Shown: positions 1 to 10,880, numbered from the stretch's first letter. The stretch: DNA of 64,000 nucleotides from Plectrocnemia conspersa (GCA_009617715.1 VTFK01000406.1:1-64000), one strand, 5' to 3'. The notes: generated from the letters alone by a model not told the origin. Made by a program: numbers and translations.

Positions 1-543
1 TTTTAAGAATAGCAATGTGTACCACAGGAGTGCTAATTGGGAACATTGCGGTTTGTAATATATTTATCGATACAATATATATTGTAGATAAATGTATATT
101 ATATATAAAACAATATTATCATTTATTGTATAAGTAATTATGTTTATTATTATTTATAATCCAAAAATTTAAATTTTTTTTTTTTTTTAAATTAATACTA
201 ATACGTCACGATTGTAAAAAAACCAAACCATACATTGTACTACTTGAATTTAATTATGTTTATGTTTTTTTTATTACACTTTACAAATAGGTATTATATA
301 ATAAAAATATGAAATTATTTTAACGTTGTTATAAACTCATTGACAGGAAGTGGGTGCTACCGGAACAGTTTAAGTCTAATTTACACACCCTTCTAGGAAG
401 TGGCGACATGAAACAGGTATTTAAAAAATAAAATAAAATACCTGACCACTGTACTAAAATAGAGACCGACCGCAGAAGCGTTGACATGACAGGCTTCACT
501 TGTTAAAGCCAGGATATTAAAACGGATTCGTACATTTATTTGA
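1..543 (+). CDS. Candidate 3' exons of an unidentified plus-strand gene
   Basis: Seen: a 70-nt open segment at 347-416 lies between an AG (345-346) and a CAG|GT (416/417). It reads 23 codons, KWVLPEQFKSN... to ...GSGDMKQ. A 76-nt gap follows, then an AG (491-492) and an in-phase segment 493-543 reading ASLVKARILKRIRTFI before a TGA, with AATAAA at 575-580. The start of the window (2-54, donor GTAATA) would join in the right phase, giving ...HRSANWEHCGL before KWVLPEQF. An alternative is the frame LRIAMCTTGVLIGNIA at 3-50, joined at 347 to EVGATGTV and a stop, which looks more like a membrane segment. I do not recognise either product. The donors are weak, so this is inference from phase and local composition only. 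It would be the tail of a gene lying mostly left of the window. Confidence 0.33.
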
Positions 544-1664
544 TAGCCCGTTGTGAACGATAGGGCGATTCTGAAATAAATTCGATCAAAATTTAATTAA
601 TATTTTAAATTAATTAAAGTCCAATTAAATCGTAAGCTATAGCTTATACATAGACATTAATTTATTAAGTAACAATGTTCTTATACACTTGAATTAATTT
701 TTAAATAATATAGGAATTAATTATGTATTTATCTGTTTCTTTCGAGCTGCGATTGAAAGTCTTCAATAATTAAATCAAAACTCCGCGGAGACATTTGATA
801 GACTTTTTCTCAATAGTTAATCAAAAAATTTGCCATCTTTGGGGAGAAATACTTTCAATTATAAAAATACAATAATAATAATATATAATAGAACGCTGCC
901 GGTGATTTTTTAATTAAAAGTTTCGTTTTGTTCTCACTTTGCCACAATAACGGCGTCTTAATATACAATAATTGTTTTTATTTCCGTCGGTAAAATGTTA
1001 TTGTTTTTTTTAATACATAATTTCTAGTACAATAGAATTTTATATTCATGGCGAATACATTTAAGTTTTATTTAATTTAAATTCAGACGGATATAGAAAA
1101 AAGTTAATCTACTTTAAAAACTGTTTATTCTTTTAAACAAAACAGCTTTGTTGCTTAATAGCGGACTTAATACTACCGTTTTTAATTTACGAATAAACAT
1201 TTTGTTTGTTTGTTTTAACGTGAATTTAATGAATTTGGGACATAATACATTTTGATCCTCACGGAATGGCGGACCGTGAACGCTACAGTTAAATTTCAAC
1301 CAAAGCAGTTTCATTGAGCTCTGTGTTTAACCGCGGATTTAACCGAACTCCGAAACTTGTAAAAGTTATACAAACATTCAAGCGAATAATTACTGTGAAA
1401 TTGCTTAACTTTTTAATTATTTATTTAAATTTTATTTTTTCCCACGAAATTTTATTTATTAAATCTGAAATTATTGCAAATTTCTCAATTCCTTTATATT
1501 GACACTTAAATAATCTATTTGTGTTCTTAAAAACATACACACATAAGCATATATTAAAAAATATGTAGATAGGAAGGTTCGCGTGTTACGTCTTCTTTCT
1601 CTCATTTTTCTTGTTGACGTTTCGATCTCTATCGTTGGGATCATCATCTCGAGTATAGTCAGGA
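544..1664. other. AT-rich intergenic stretch
   Basis: Low-complexity AT-rich sequence with scattered TTAATT words. An AATAAA at 575-580 could end the candidate plus-strand transcript. Open frames at 1114-1502 have AT-driven composition and no recognisable protein. Nothing else seen. Confidence 0.5.
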
Positions 1665-2250
1665 TCATATCGCGACTTCCGCATACTTTCCAGCTGCGTC
1701 GTCTTTAACTCGAGCAAGTCTAAAACAATGTGTTATCCTTCTTTGTTTTCCTATCCTTAAGTTAATATCATACTCTCTATTAATATGCAATTATCGATAC
1801 ATACATAGCTACAGATCAGCTCATACTAAAACATAGGCTCACATTCACATACTTTAATAAGCATACTATTATTACAAGTATCGATAATATGTTGCATCAA
1901 ATAATTATAGTAAAATATCCCAGCTCCTTGTAGTTATCGCCAAAAACATCCGTGTATATGTCAAAGCGTTCTTGAGACTATTTAGATTTTCAACACCACC
2001 ACTCAAAAAGTTATTCATTAAATACATAAGTTAAGTAGGTACTACGCTACAAATATTGGTTACTTTTTATTGTAGAGACTTTTTTGAATTCCTTATAACA
2101 ACAATGAGTATTCTGTTCTGTCATTTATTACAATTAAGCTATATTTAAAACGCTACGAACTTACGTATCGTACAGAATGTGAATCAGTAATTCATTTTGA
2201 AAGTTAAGAGCATCTTCAATGAATATTTGCAAACTTTTGCGATGTGTGTA
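1665..2250 (-). CDS. Candidate last two exons of an unidentified minus-strand gene
   Basis: Seen on the minus strand: a TTTTTAG acceptor opens an 86-nt exon (2250 down to 2165), reading YTHRKSLQIFIEDALNF... to ...LLIHILYD plus two bases, followed by a consensus donor GTAAGT (2164-2159). A TTGTTTTAG acceptor (AG at 1721-1720) opens the next exon at 1719, which continues in phase as TLARVKDDAAGKYAEVAI and stops at 1667-1665. The intron would be 445 bp. If the upstream phase differed, the last exon also has a 43-codon open frame (LLELKTTQLESMRKSRYDPD..., stop 1588-1586). The product is not recognised. Splice signals and phase agree, but no domain supports it and the upstream exons were not found. 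Confidence 0.35.
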
Positions 2251-2257
2251 CTAAAAA

Positions 2258-2390
2258 TTCATTTCTGCTCAAATGTCATATGTCAAATTTTTTTTTATTT
2301 TTGATACAAAAGTCACTTTTTTTATAGTTGATATTTGTGCAAAAGAAATAGTCGCGTTCATGTCAAGTTGTATATATATGTTAAAGTTTG
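2258..2390. other. AT-rich spacer
   Basis: T-rich spacer between the candidate minus-strand exon and the tandem duplication. Open frames on both strands here are shadows of each other with no recognisable protein. Confidence 0.4.
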
Positions 2391-2394
2391 CAAA

Positions 2395-2655
2395 AAATGG
2401 TTCTAGTTGTTTGAAAAGCAGGTTGAATTCTAGTTTCAGCACGTCAAGATGTGTGTTGACGTGAAGAGAGAAGCGGATGCTTTCTTGATATTGTCTGTTG
2501 ATGATCGGCAACTCCTCTAAATTGCTCTCAGTCGTCTGAAAAGCAGTTTAAACTCTAGATTGTGCACGTTAATATGTACCAATGTTGAGGTGAAGAGGGA
2601 AGCGGCTGATTTTTGATATTGTCTATTGATGATCAGCAGCTCCGCTTGGTTCGAG
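2395..2655. repeat. Two-copy tandem duplication, about 125 bp unit
   Basis: Both copies contain, in the same order, a TCTGAAAAGCAG-like word, a CTCTAG/TTCTAG word, a GCACGT word, a GTTGA-GTGAAGAG-GAAGCGG block, and a GATATTGTCT-TTGATGATC block. They begin near 2399 and 2522. On the minus strand each unit reads as a related peptide (EELPIINRQYQESIRF... and EELLIINRQYQKSAAS...). That could be a decayed coding repeat or simply the consequence of the duplication. No domain recognised. Confidence 0.7.
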
Positions 2656-2660
2656 TTCGT

Positions 2661-5150
2661 GCGAACCCTTGTGTATACAAATTGATAAGCTTAAGTAAAG
2701 TTTCTTGACATCTTGATGTAAGCAAGCTGTTGATTTAGGCGCTGTGTTTCTAATTTAATACATATTATCAGCCTGAGGAAGGAATAGTGCTAATTTTTTT
2801 GCCATAATCAATTACGACTAACTAAAAGTGTAATTAGCTTAGCTTATTTTTTACAGGACTTTTATAACCATTGCGTCAGAGTAAGAAAATACACTAATTA
2901 ACATGTAAAGGTAATGAAAGAAATAGTAATTAAACAATTCAAAATTATAAATAAAATTCTGAGATTAAGAATTTTAATTTTTTTGCCATGTTTCATAGTG
3001 AACTGTCTTTGGAACGTAATTTAATGTTCTTAAATTTGCATATTATGCTTATTAATCAATATTTTAATTTCATTTTGTAATTTACTAAGGCGTTTGTTAC
3101 TATTTTTTGCTTTTATTTATTAGTATCTATATGTTAGCAGATAAAATTACGGAATTTGATATATGAGTATACAAATTAAAAACTATTTAATTAATTTAAC
3201 CATATTTACTCGGAGAGTTATTTAATTAATTTAATTAATTTATATAGTACAATGCAAAATGCGATTAAAAGCTTCAACTGAGGGTAAGTTTCATAACTCG
3301 ATGCAGTTGATAGGTAGCGATGAGAGAAGCTTAATCAAAATTCATCAAGCTGGATATTGTATAGCTAAAAGGGTGGGCTTCGTATCCGGTTTACAAATAA
3401 CTATTACGTCAGCTCACTTTCAGGCTTTACAGGAAACCGAGAGATTTAAAATATAAAAAAATAGTGATAAAAAACTACTCTATTTTTCATGGCTGCTATC
3501 CGCAAATATCATTTGTAGCTAAACTTTGACATGACAACTTTTGGCGATTTTCGTATTTGAACAAATAATAAAAAAATCCACTACTTTGTATTATATAAAT
3601 TAATTTATAAATGAATAATAATATTATATTTGCAATAAATATTAAAAAATAAATTTATTATAATTTTAATCATTGAGTTTTGAGCTCAAGTTTGCTAAAA
3701 GTGATTTAATTAACACTTTTTTTAATTGTGTGTAACTATTGGATCAGAGAGGAAACTTTTATGCTTTCTTATAATCATAATAACCTCATATGAGCTCGAT
3801 TTCTGTTGAGCCAAGAAACATTATTATGCGACAAACATTATCTTAATTTTCTAATCTGAATAGGCACTATCTCGTATATAATAGACCATTTTAAAGATAT
3901 TTCGCGTACCATTACGTTATTGAATATACTTGTTAGTGAATAATGCAGTAGCATGATACAAAATAGGATAATTATCATCTAGTTGACATAAAGCAATAAA
4001 ACTTTTATGGCGAGATGTTATAACTGGTAAATTTTGTTACTATTATAAATTTATAAGTTAAAATTGAATTTAAAATCTTTTTCGGCGACTCACTGAAACT
4101 GATGTAAAACTTGTTTACTATTTTTAGAATTTTTTAAGTTAAAGAATATCAGATCAGCAAATTTTTCTCTATTAATAATTAGCTTAATAATCTAGTTACA
4201 ACGAAAGAATTATTATGAATAGATTTGTTATTAGTAATATGTAATATTTTTTATAATTAATATAATTATAAAATAACTAAGGATGTTCTTCATTATAAGA
4301 CATCTAAGCCGCATCGCTGAGTAAAAAAAATACTATGAGTATTGTAAAACATATTACAAATGGCTATAATAAAATACGGTTTATAATTATATAATTCACT
4401 AAACCTTATAAACATTTGGCTTAATAGTATATGAAGTATCTTTGAGATGTTCAAGTTGTTGTTAATTTTCCTTTTTGTATGCTTCATACAAGAAAATAAT
4501 TGGTCACAAAAGAGGTCATGTTCGTAGAGTGCATTGTATTTTTCTGCAGTCTAATTTAGACACTTGAATGAATAATTACAATATTTAATTTGCAGTTCCA
4601 ATTTCAACTCTACATATTCCATTTGCAAGTTTATTTGTAACGTGTTATGTTAACTGAGAATGTTTTAGCGAATATACTAAAATGCAATTGCCGTTTTATG
4701 AAATATTGAAATCTACGCTCAAAGTCCTGTGACATAATAGTAATTAATTCCGCATGCGTTTCGTTGTTTCGTGGTTTTGTTCAGACAGTGTTTCAAAGAG
4801 AATTCAATTATTGTCACAATTTCAGTTTAATTTCACATGCCGTCACTGTTTGAAATATATAAAACATTAATTTATTTTACTTTGATGCACGTTCAGTTCA
4901 TTTCGCCATTTGGTTACTTAATAAACAGTGCCGTATTCTATATTCTACTATTTGAAAACTTGTTTATTTTTGTGTCATATGCATTGTAGTGTTGACAAAA
5001 GATTTATGTATATATAACTGTAAGGCGTAGGTTCAATATTTTTTTTACTTGTGATATAGTACCGCTAGGGAAACTATGTACGGATGTGTTAATTTGTATA
5101 AGACAATCAAAAAATCAAGATTTTTTCGCAAAAACATCCTTAAAGTGGAT
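2661..5150. other. AT-rich upstream region of scrt without a supported gene
   Basis: Mostly AT-rich. The block 3250-3470 is less AT-rich and holds a 65-codon plus-strand frame starting MRLKASTEGKF, but a strong donor-like GGGTAAGT sits inside it, there is no recognisable domain, and the minus strand is closed. The block 4700-4960 is of mixed composition and may be regulatory. Nothing else seen. Confidence 0.4.
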
Positions 5151-5157
5151 GGACACA

Positions 5158-5433
5158 CTAAATAAAAATCGACTCATTTGAGTCCTCCTCAATACTACGC
5201 TCTACAGCAGAAACAACTTCTACGGTGCGTAATGTACGACGTCTCTGCGGATGCGTATTATCAATTAGAGTATGCGTGGTGCATAAACAATCCATAGTTA
5301 TTCGAATTACTTGCTCTGATGGACGTTTATGTCGACCGTAAAATGGACGTAGCGCACGGTAAGTTACGCAAACTGCACCATGATTTTCGAAATAAATTTG
5401 TACAATTTGTACGAAAAAAAACAAATTGAGCAC
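5158..5433 (-). pseudogene. Mariner-like transposase N-terminal fragment
   Basis: The minus-strand frame reads FENHGAVCVTYRALRPFYGR, then HKRPSEQVIR, then a TLIDNTHPQRRRT stretch and VEVVSAVERSIEED. This is the N-terminal helix-turn-helix layout (F-E-N-x-G-S-V-x-x-T-Y-R-A-L-R, R-P-T/S-E, D-N-x-H-P-x-R-R-R-T) of a widespread mariner/IS630 transposase group in insects. The frame stops after about 91 codons, before any catalytic DDD/E region, and what follows to the left is unrelated. No terminal inverted repeats or TA target duplications were identified. This is a dead fragment. It lies to the left of a different, Tc1-like remnant on the same strand and is not part of it, because the domain order would be reversed. 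Confidence 0.75.
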
Positions 5434-5619
5434 AAATCAGCTGTCAAATAGGCAATTAAAAAAACAGACATCTAAACACTTTTTATTTAGAGACAAGCAT
5501 AAATTGTAACGCCTCAGGACGAAGTAAATTCGGCAAAAAATTATATGAAAAATCTGAATCTTATAATATAAAATATTTTATTTTAATTTTCAGACATTGA
5601 TAAAATTCATTAAAAAAAT

Positions 5620-6240
5620 GAACTGACTATTTTTGCCCAAAGACAGGGTGCAGAATCATTTATGAAGATTCAGTCAAATTTGAGCTTAAGTGCTCTTCCA
5701 TCAAAGTGATTAAAAAAATTCAGGATGATTTTGTAATCTGCCGTCTTTACTGTTCCGTTGATAAAATGTATATTTCCCACTCCGAAATACGAAAAGCACC
5801 CCCAGATCATTTTGCTTCCTGGATTTCGCATTTTCGAGATGGCTGGATACAATAATTATGGTATTTTTCACTTTTTCGACGACTTAAGTAAGCGGTTCAT
5901 CTGATACGAATAAATTAATTTTGCTCTTATTGGCATATTCCATTTCCCGATTAGCATATTCCATGTCTGTCGCAATTTTTGGGTCAATTATGTATAAAGC
6001 CAAAAATCGCTTATGAGTTGTGTTCAGACTTACTTGTTTGTTTTTGTATCTCCAATCGCGTAAGCAGATTCGACGTATCAGCTGATCTGTACCAGATGAG
6101 GTGATTTTTATATACACACTAACCTGTTCCGATGTTTTTTTTCAAGTCTTCGAACCGTAGATTAGTTATAGCCCCATTGCCGATAACCCAAGTTATTGAT
6201 TTTCACTTAAATGCGGGCGATTCGGCATTATAATTTAAAA
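5620..6240 (-). pseudogene. Tc1-like transposase remnant
   Basis: Read on the minus strand from 6240 to 5620. First come degenerate pieces, then SSGTDQLIRRICLRDWRYKN (second half of the DNA-binding region), then KSKINLFVSDEPLT, corresponding to the usual V-x-W-S-D-E-S-K-F-N-L-F-x-S-D around the first catalytic Asp. Next is SKMIWGCFSYFGVGNIHFIN, matching the family's M-V-W-G-C-F-S-x-x-G-V-G signature. Last is NDSAPC at about 5642-5660, corresponding to D-N-A/D-P around the second catalytic Asp. The frames are broken by stops and small indels, and a tandem YANREMEYAN duplication sits before the first Asp motif. The element is inactive. Family assignment rests on these ordered motifs. Confidence 0.8.
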
Positions 6241-6700
6241 AATATTTTCTCTAAGAAAGCTGCCAGTTGACTGACAAGGTAACTACTAGAAAACAATGGG
6301 ATTTACATCTAAATTAACATAAAAAAATCCGAGAATTCCAGCAAACGATGACGGAAATATCTTATTTTTTACGATTGAAAAAAAAGTGATGCATTTTTTA
6401 TGTATGATACTGTATAATTAAAAGGAGAACTATTCAGAAAATATAAGGGGGTTGCTTAATATAATTAAATTTATTATTTATTTAATTAGTTATTTTTTAA
6501 TTTTTAATATGCTTTTAATATATTATATTTAAAAAATTTTCAGATTCAATATTTTTTTAAAATATTAATTCTTTCCATAGTAAAGAAAAAAGTGTATTTT
6601 TTAAGCAAACAAATGATGATTTATTTAAAAATATATTTTTTTGTCTTCAACTGTTTTTTTTAGTGAAAAGAAAAATGTTTCAGTTCTAAGTGTTAATTGT
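6241..6700. other. AT-rich spacer upstream of the scrt promoter
   Basis: Very AT-rich with homopolymer A and T runs. No gene or clear element seen. Confidence 0.5.
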
Positions 6701-6759
6701 TAAGTTAATAAATATGTTTTAAGTGGCATAAAAGCGTGCGAAGTGAAATAGTGAAAACA

Positions 6760-7076
6760 AGTCACGCTTTTGAAGTTTTGGAAAGCGCGCGCGACTGCAT
6801 CTACTCCGCGAAAAGATATGCCTTGAGATTTGCGGCAAAACTTTGTTTACCAAAGCGTACGCTAATTGCGAAAGTTGGTAGGGGTTCGTGACGTCAGTGA
6901 GGCGCGGGGCAGGGGCGCAGCGCCGAAACGGCACCGCGCGGGAATCAAAGTAAAAGTCGGCAAAAGGAAAACAATTTATTTAAGGAATGCAACAATTGGA
7001 GCGGGATCAATCGATGCGCGGAGGGGGAAAAGGGGGCGGCACCACTGATGCGCGCGCACCCGCCCCTTGCGAGCTC
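6760..7076 (+). promoter_or_regulatory. CpG-rich proximal promoter region of scrt
   Basis: Composition changes sharply to GC/CpG-rich, with runs such as GCGCGCGCGAC and GGCGCGGGGCAGGGGCGCAG. It contains a perfect palindromic CRE, TGACGTCA, at 6889-6896 and several GC-box-like words just upstream of the TATA box. Several open frames cross it on both strands, but they are composition artefacts. Confidence 0.65.
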
Positions 7077-7140
7077 TATAAAAGCGGCCGCCGGGGGCGA
7101 GGGTGCTCAAAGCCGCATAGGGGACGTGCCCGCTCGGTTG
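7077..7140 (+). promoter_or_regulatory. Core promoter of scrt: TATA, initiator-like and DPE-like elements
   Basis: TATAAAAG lies at 7077-7084. A TCA initiator core places a likely +1 A at 7109, 32 bases from the first T of the TATA box. GGTTG at 7136-7140 then falls exactly at +28 to +32 and matches the DPE consensus RGWYV. The initiator matches only its core. The start site is inferred, not observed. Confidence 0.6.
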
Positions 7141-7266
7141 CGCTTTATCATTTCTTCAGTATCTCTCTGTCTCTGTCTGTCTGTCTGTCTGTCTCTGTCT
7201 GTCCCTTCCGCTCGAAACTTTCGCAACTGCACAGAGCCAAAGTTTCCCGATGCTCTGAACAGCACC
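7109..7266 (+). promoter_or_regulatory. scrt: 5' leader of scrt with CTGT microsatellite and two-codon uORF
   Basis: The leader, from the inferred start to the initiator ATG at 7267, contains a pyrimidine-rich CTGT/CTCT microsatellite at 7161-7203. It also has an upstream ORF, ATG CTC TGA, at 7250-7258 that ends eight bases before the main ATG. No other ATG lies between the inferred start site and 7267. A uORF ending this close could tune translation by reinitiation or leaky scanning (inference). Confidence 0.55.
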
Positions 7267-7456
7267 ATGCCGCGATGCCTGATGGCCAAGAAGTGGAAGG
7301 CCTACCCGTGGCCGGAGCGGGCGGGCGACGAAGAAGAGGAGGAAGTGGACGTGGTAGGCGCCGGGGAAGTCGCCGGAGAATCGGGCTCCGGCAGAGCCAG
7401 GTGGGGACCCGCTTCGCCTGCAGCGGCAGATCCACCGCCGAGTCTGCTCTACAACG
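7267..7456 (+). CDS. scrt: Scratch zinc-finger repressor, coding exon 1 (SNAG-type N terminus)
   Basis: The ATG at 7267 opens MPRCLMAKKWKAYPW, a SNAG-like N terminus. SNAG must be at the extreme N terminus in Snail/Scratch proteins, which decides the start. The ATG has a good context (CACCATG), and an ATG at 7048 in the same frame lies upstream of the TATA box. SNAG recruits corepressors such as LSD1-containing complexes in the family. The rest of the exon is acidic (EEEEE, about residues 22-26), Gly/Ala-rich and then Pro-rich, ending LLYN plus one base. The donor is ACG|GTGAGT (7456/7457), a consensus site. It splices in phase to 45528, giving LLYN-G-YGGEISSM. Exon 1 therefore encodes residues 1-63 and one base of residue 64. 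Composition is far GC-richer than the flanks. Confidence 0.9.
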
Positions 7457-7649
7457 GTGAGTACAACTTTGTAGTGCAAAACACAGACCACATGGCCGTG
7501 ACGTCACGCGTCACGCTGCGCATGCATACAAACTCGGCTCTTTTATATGATTACGTTCACTTTCACCCGCTATATATTATTCTTTTTTTACAAACGTTCT
7601 TAGAATATTTTTTTTGGATGTCATATATTAATTTTGTGAAATTAACATA

Positions 7650-10560
7650 TAAATAGTTCTGCATGAAATATTGTATTTTGTCTTATTATTTGTATGAAAT
7701 TATCTAAAAATATACAAAATTAAGATGTTTTCCATTAATTAAATATATTCATACAAACATTAAACTTTTATATACTAATTTAACTTTAGTTGTAAGAAAT
7801 ATATGAATATGTTTCTTCTCACTAAAATTATTCTTGTAATAGGAAAAAAATTGTCAATGTCTTTAACATAATTTTTGATTATGTTGCGAATCAATCTTAA
7901 AAATATACAAAAAACTTATCTTAATGATTTCTTAAAATATAAAAAGATCCAGAGATTTTGCAATGATTGTATATATTTAAAAAAATATTAAAAAAATTAA
8001 ATATAAAACGTAAAGTATAAGCATTTTTAAAATATTTTTTACATATTTCCGATAATTGTTTTAAGCTATTTACTTAACATAAATATTGTTAATTTTGAAT
8101 TGAATAATTATTCTTCTGCATGATATAAATTTTAAAATATTTTCGATAAAATCGTAATTATTTTAGCTACAGCATTTATTATGCAATTTGGTATGTTTAT
8201 TTTTTTAAGCTAATTGTAAAATACACAATTAGGCTCTTTTCCAATATATTGATTGAATAAATATAAACATACAAAACTAAGCTTTTTATATAAATAAAAT
8301 TTAGTTGTACCTAATATATGTATATACAATATTACTTCTCAGTAAAAACATGTATTTTTAATGTTGCTAATCCATCTTAAAAAATACATAAAAAGCTCAT
8401 CTTAATGATTTCTTGAAATATAAAAAGATCCAAAAATTGTGCAATAATTGTATGTATAAAAAAATAAATAAAACGTAAAATATAAGCATTATCAATCGGA
8501 AAATTCTATCGGTTTTATAATTTTTACAGATTGTTTTAAGCTATTTGCTTAACAAAAATATTGTTTATTCTAATTAAATAAAAATTCTCCTGCATGGTGT
8601 AAACTTTAAAACATTTATGTATATTATACAGCCAAACATTTATTATGCAATTTTGTATGTTTATTTTTTTAAAGTACTCGAAAAATACACAATTAAGTTT
8701 TTTTCTAATATTATTGATCAAATAAATATATACATACAAATCTAAGCCTTTGATGAAATTAAAATTTAGTTATATGTAATATATGTATATTTCTTTTCAG
8801 TAAAAATATTCTTAAAATAGAAAAAATAACCATCTTCGTCTTCAATATGTATATTTATTGTTGCAAATTCATCTTAAAAAAAATACAAAAGTCACATTTT
8901 TATAAAATTTATTTGTACGTAAAATGTATATTTTTCTCAGTAAAAACATTCCTAAAATAGAAAAAATATCCGTCCACGTTTTCAATATAATTTTTTTATA
9001 TGTATATTTAATGTTGCAAATCCATATTAAAAATATGTGGAAAAGGTCATCCTTATGATTTATTAAAATGTGAATAAATCTAGAAATTGCGTATTTTTCG
9101 TATATATTAAAAAAAAACAATTAATAAACGTAAAGTTGCAATTCGATTTTGTTCCTATTAGCAATTGACAAAATTAAAACATTTTCAATCAGAAAACTGT
9201 ATTTTTTTTATAATATTGACAGATACAGTCTGACAATAGTTTCAAACAATTTTCTTAACACAAATATTATCATTGCTAATTAAATAATCATTCTCTTGCA
9301 TGATATAAATTTTAAATCGAAATTATTTTATCTGCAGTCAAACATTAATTGTGCAATTTTGTTAACTTATTTTTTGAAACTACTTGAAAAATACATAACT
9401 AAAATCATTTCTTACATTATTGATTGATTAACAAACAATTGTCATAAATAATATTGATACAAACCTTAGCCTCTTATATAAGAAAAATCTATATTTTTTC
9501 TCTATAAAAAAATAAATAAGTCATTTTTGATTATAAATAATTAATGTTACAAATTCATTTTTAAAAACATATAAAATGCCCAGCTTTACAATTTATTAAA
9601 ATATAAATAGAGCAATATTAGTATATATATATTTTAAAAAAAATAATTAAAAAATATTCAAATATTAAACGTGAAGATGCAATTCGATTTTTATTGCCAA
9701 AATAAAAGTCCGACAACAATTTGCTTAACATAAATATTATTAATGCTAATTAAATAAATATATCCCTGCATGATATAAATTTAAAATATATTTGATAAAA
9801 TCGAAATTATTTTAGCTGCAGTCAAGCATTTATTTTTTAACTACTTAAAAAATACACAATTTTCCGATATAGTTTAATAAAAATATTTATATATATATAA
9901 AAACATAAGCATATATAAAACATATATATTTATTATGTATATTAAATTTTCCGAATCCATTTTAAAAAATATACAAAAAAAGCTAATCTTTATGATTTAT
10001 TTATATTTAAAATATACAGAAATCGCGCAATAATTAAAAAAAAAAAAATCGAAAATAAACAGATATTAATCGTTAAGTTGGCAATTTTTTACTATTGACA
10101 AAATAAAAACATTTTGGATCAAAAAATTGTTAATTTTCTCTTATTATGTCAGATAAAGTTTGATAATTATTTTAAGCTATTGATAAACATAACTTTTGTT
10201 ACGATTAATAAGATAATATTCTTCTGCATGATAGCTGTATTCAAACATTTATTTTGCAATTTTGTATGTTTATATTTTAAAACTACTAATACACGATAAA
10301 TATATTTTTCAATATTTTTGAATAATTAAATATGTACATACAAACCTAAGCCTTTTATATAATTCAGTCTTTAATAGATTTATTATGTATCTTTAATGTT
10401 GCGAATCCATTTTAAAACATACACAAAAAAGCTCATCTTTACGGTTTCTTAAGATAAAAAAAGGATTCAAAAAAATTGCGCACTAATGGTATGTAATAAA
10501 AAATCGATATGAAATGCTAATTAAAAAATATACTATTATATAAAAGTATTAGAATTGTAT
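7650..10560. repeat. Diverged tandem array, unit about 0.4-0.65 kb
   Basis: The same ordered blocks recur. A block beginning TTGC-AATCCATCTTAAAAA-TACA, followed by a GCTCATCTTAATGATTTCTT-like word and AAAAAGATCCA, is seen near 7880, 8365, 9010, 9545, 9945 and 10395. A second block, CTTCTGCATGATATAAAT and a following GCAATTTTGTATGTTTATTTTTT, is seen near 8114, 8588, 9294, 9764 and 10212. Copies have many substitutions and indels, so the array is old. No protein recognised. Confidence 0.75.
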
Positions 10561-10739
10561 TAGAGATATATTTTTTGAGCTAAAATAAATGATATAAATT
10601 TTATTAGAATTGATATATTTTTTAGCATGTTTTATATATAGCATATAGTTTTTTGATAAAACAAGATTATGAATATTACTTATGTACAAACTTATTACTT
10701 TACCTCATGGTAAAAATGGTAAAAAAACACAGACAATTG

Positions 10740-10880
10740 AAAATACAATTATTCTCTTTCCGCAGTAGAATCTCTCCGCTCGAAAATTTGACCTTTATTT
10801 CAAGTCCTTGATATTTCTGCGGTTTTAATGAATTCGTCAATCCATAGCGTATAATGGTATCGATATTTGATTGCCATTCA
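10740..10880. promoter_or_regulatory. Possible conserved non-coding block
   Basis: A short stretch of mixed composition (TTTCCGCAGTAGAATCTCTC through GAATTCGTCAATCCATAGCG) just past the tandem array, unlike the AT-rich surroundings. A regulatory role is inferred from composition only. Confidence 0.22.

Noticed and set aside
3259..3456. 65-codon plus-strand frame MRLKASTEGKF...
   Set aside because: No domain, an internal donor-like site, and AT-rich flanks without promoter signals. Kept only as a remark on the upstream region.
6866..7656. Several long open frames on both strands across the Scratch promoter and exon 1
   Set aside because: They are shadows of the GC-rich composition and the CTGT repeat. 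Only the frame with the SNAG start and a phase-matched splice to the zinc-finger exon is supported.
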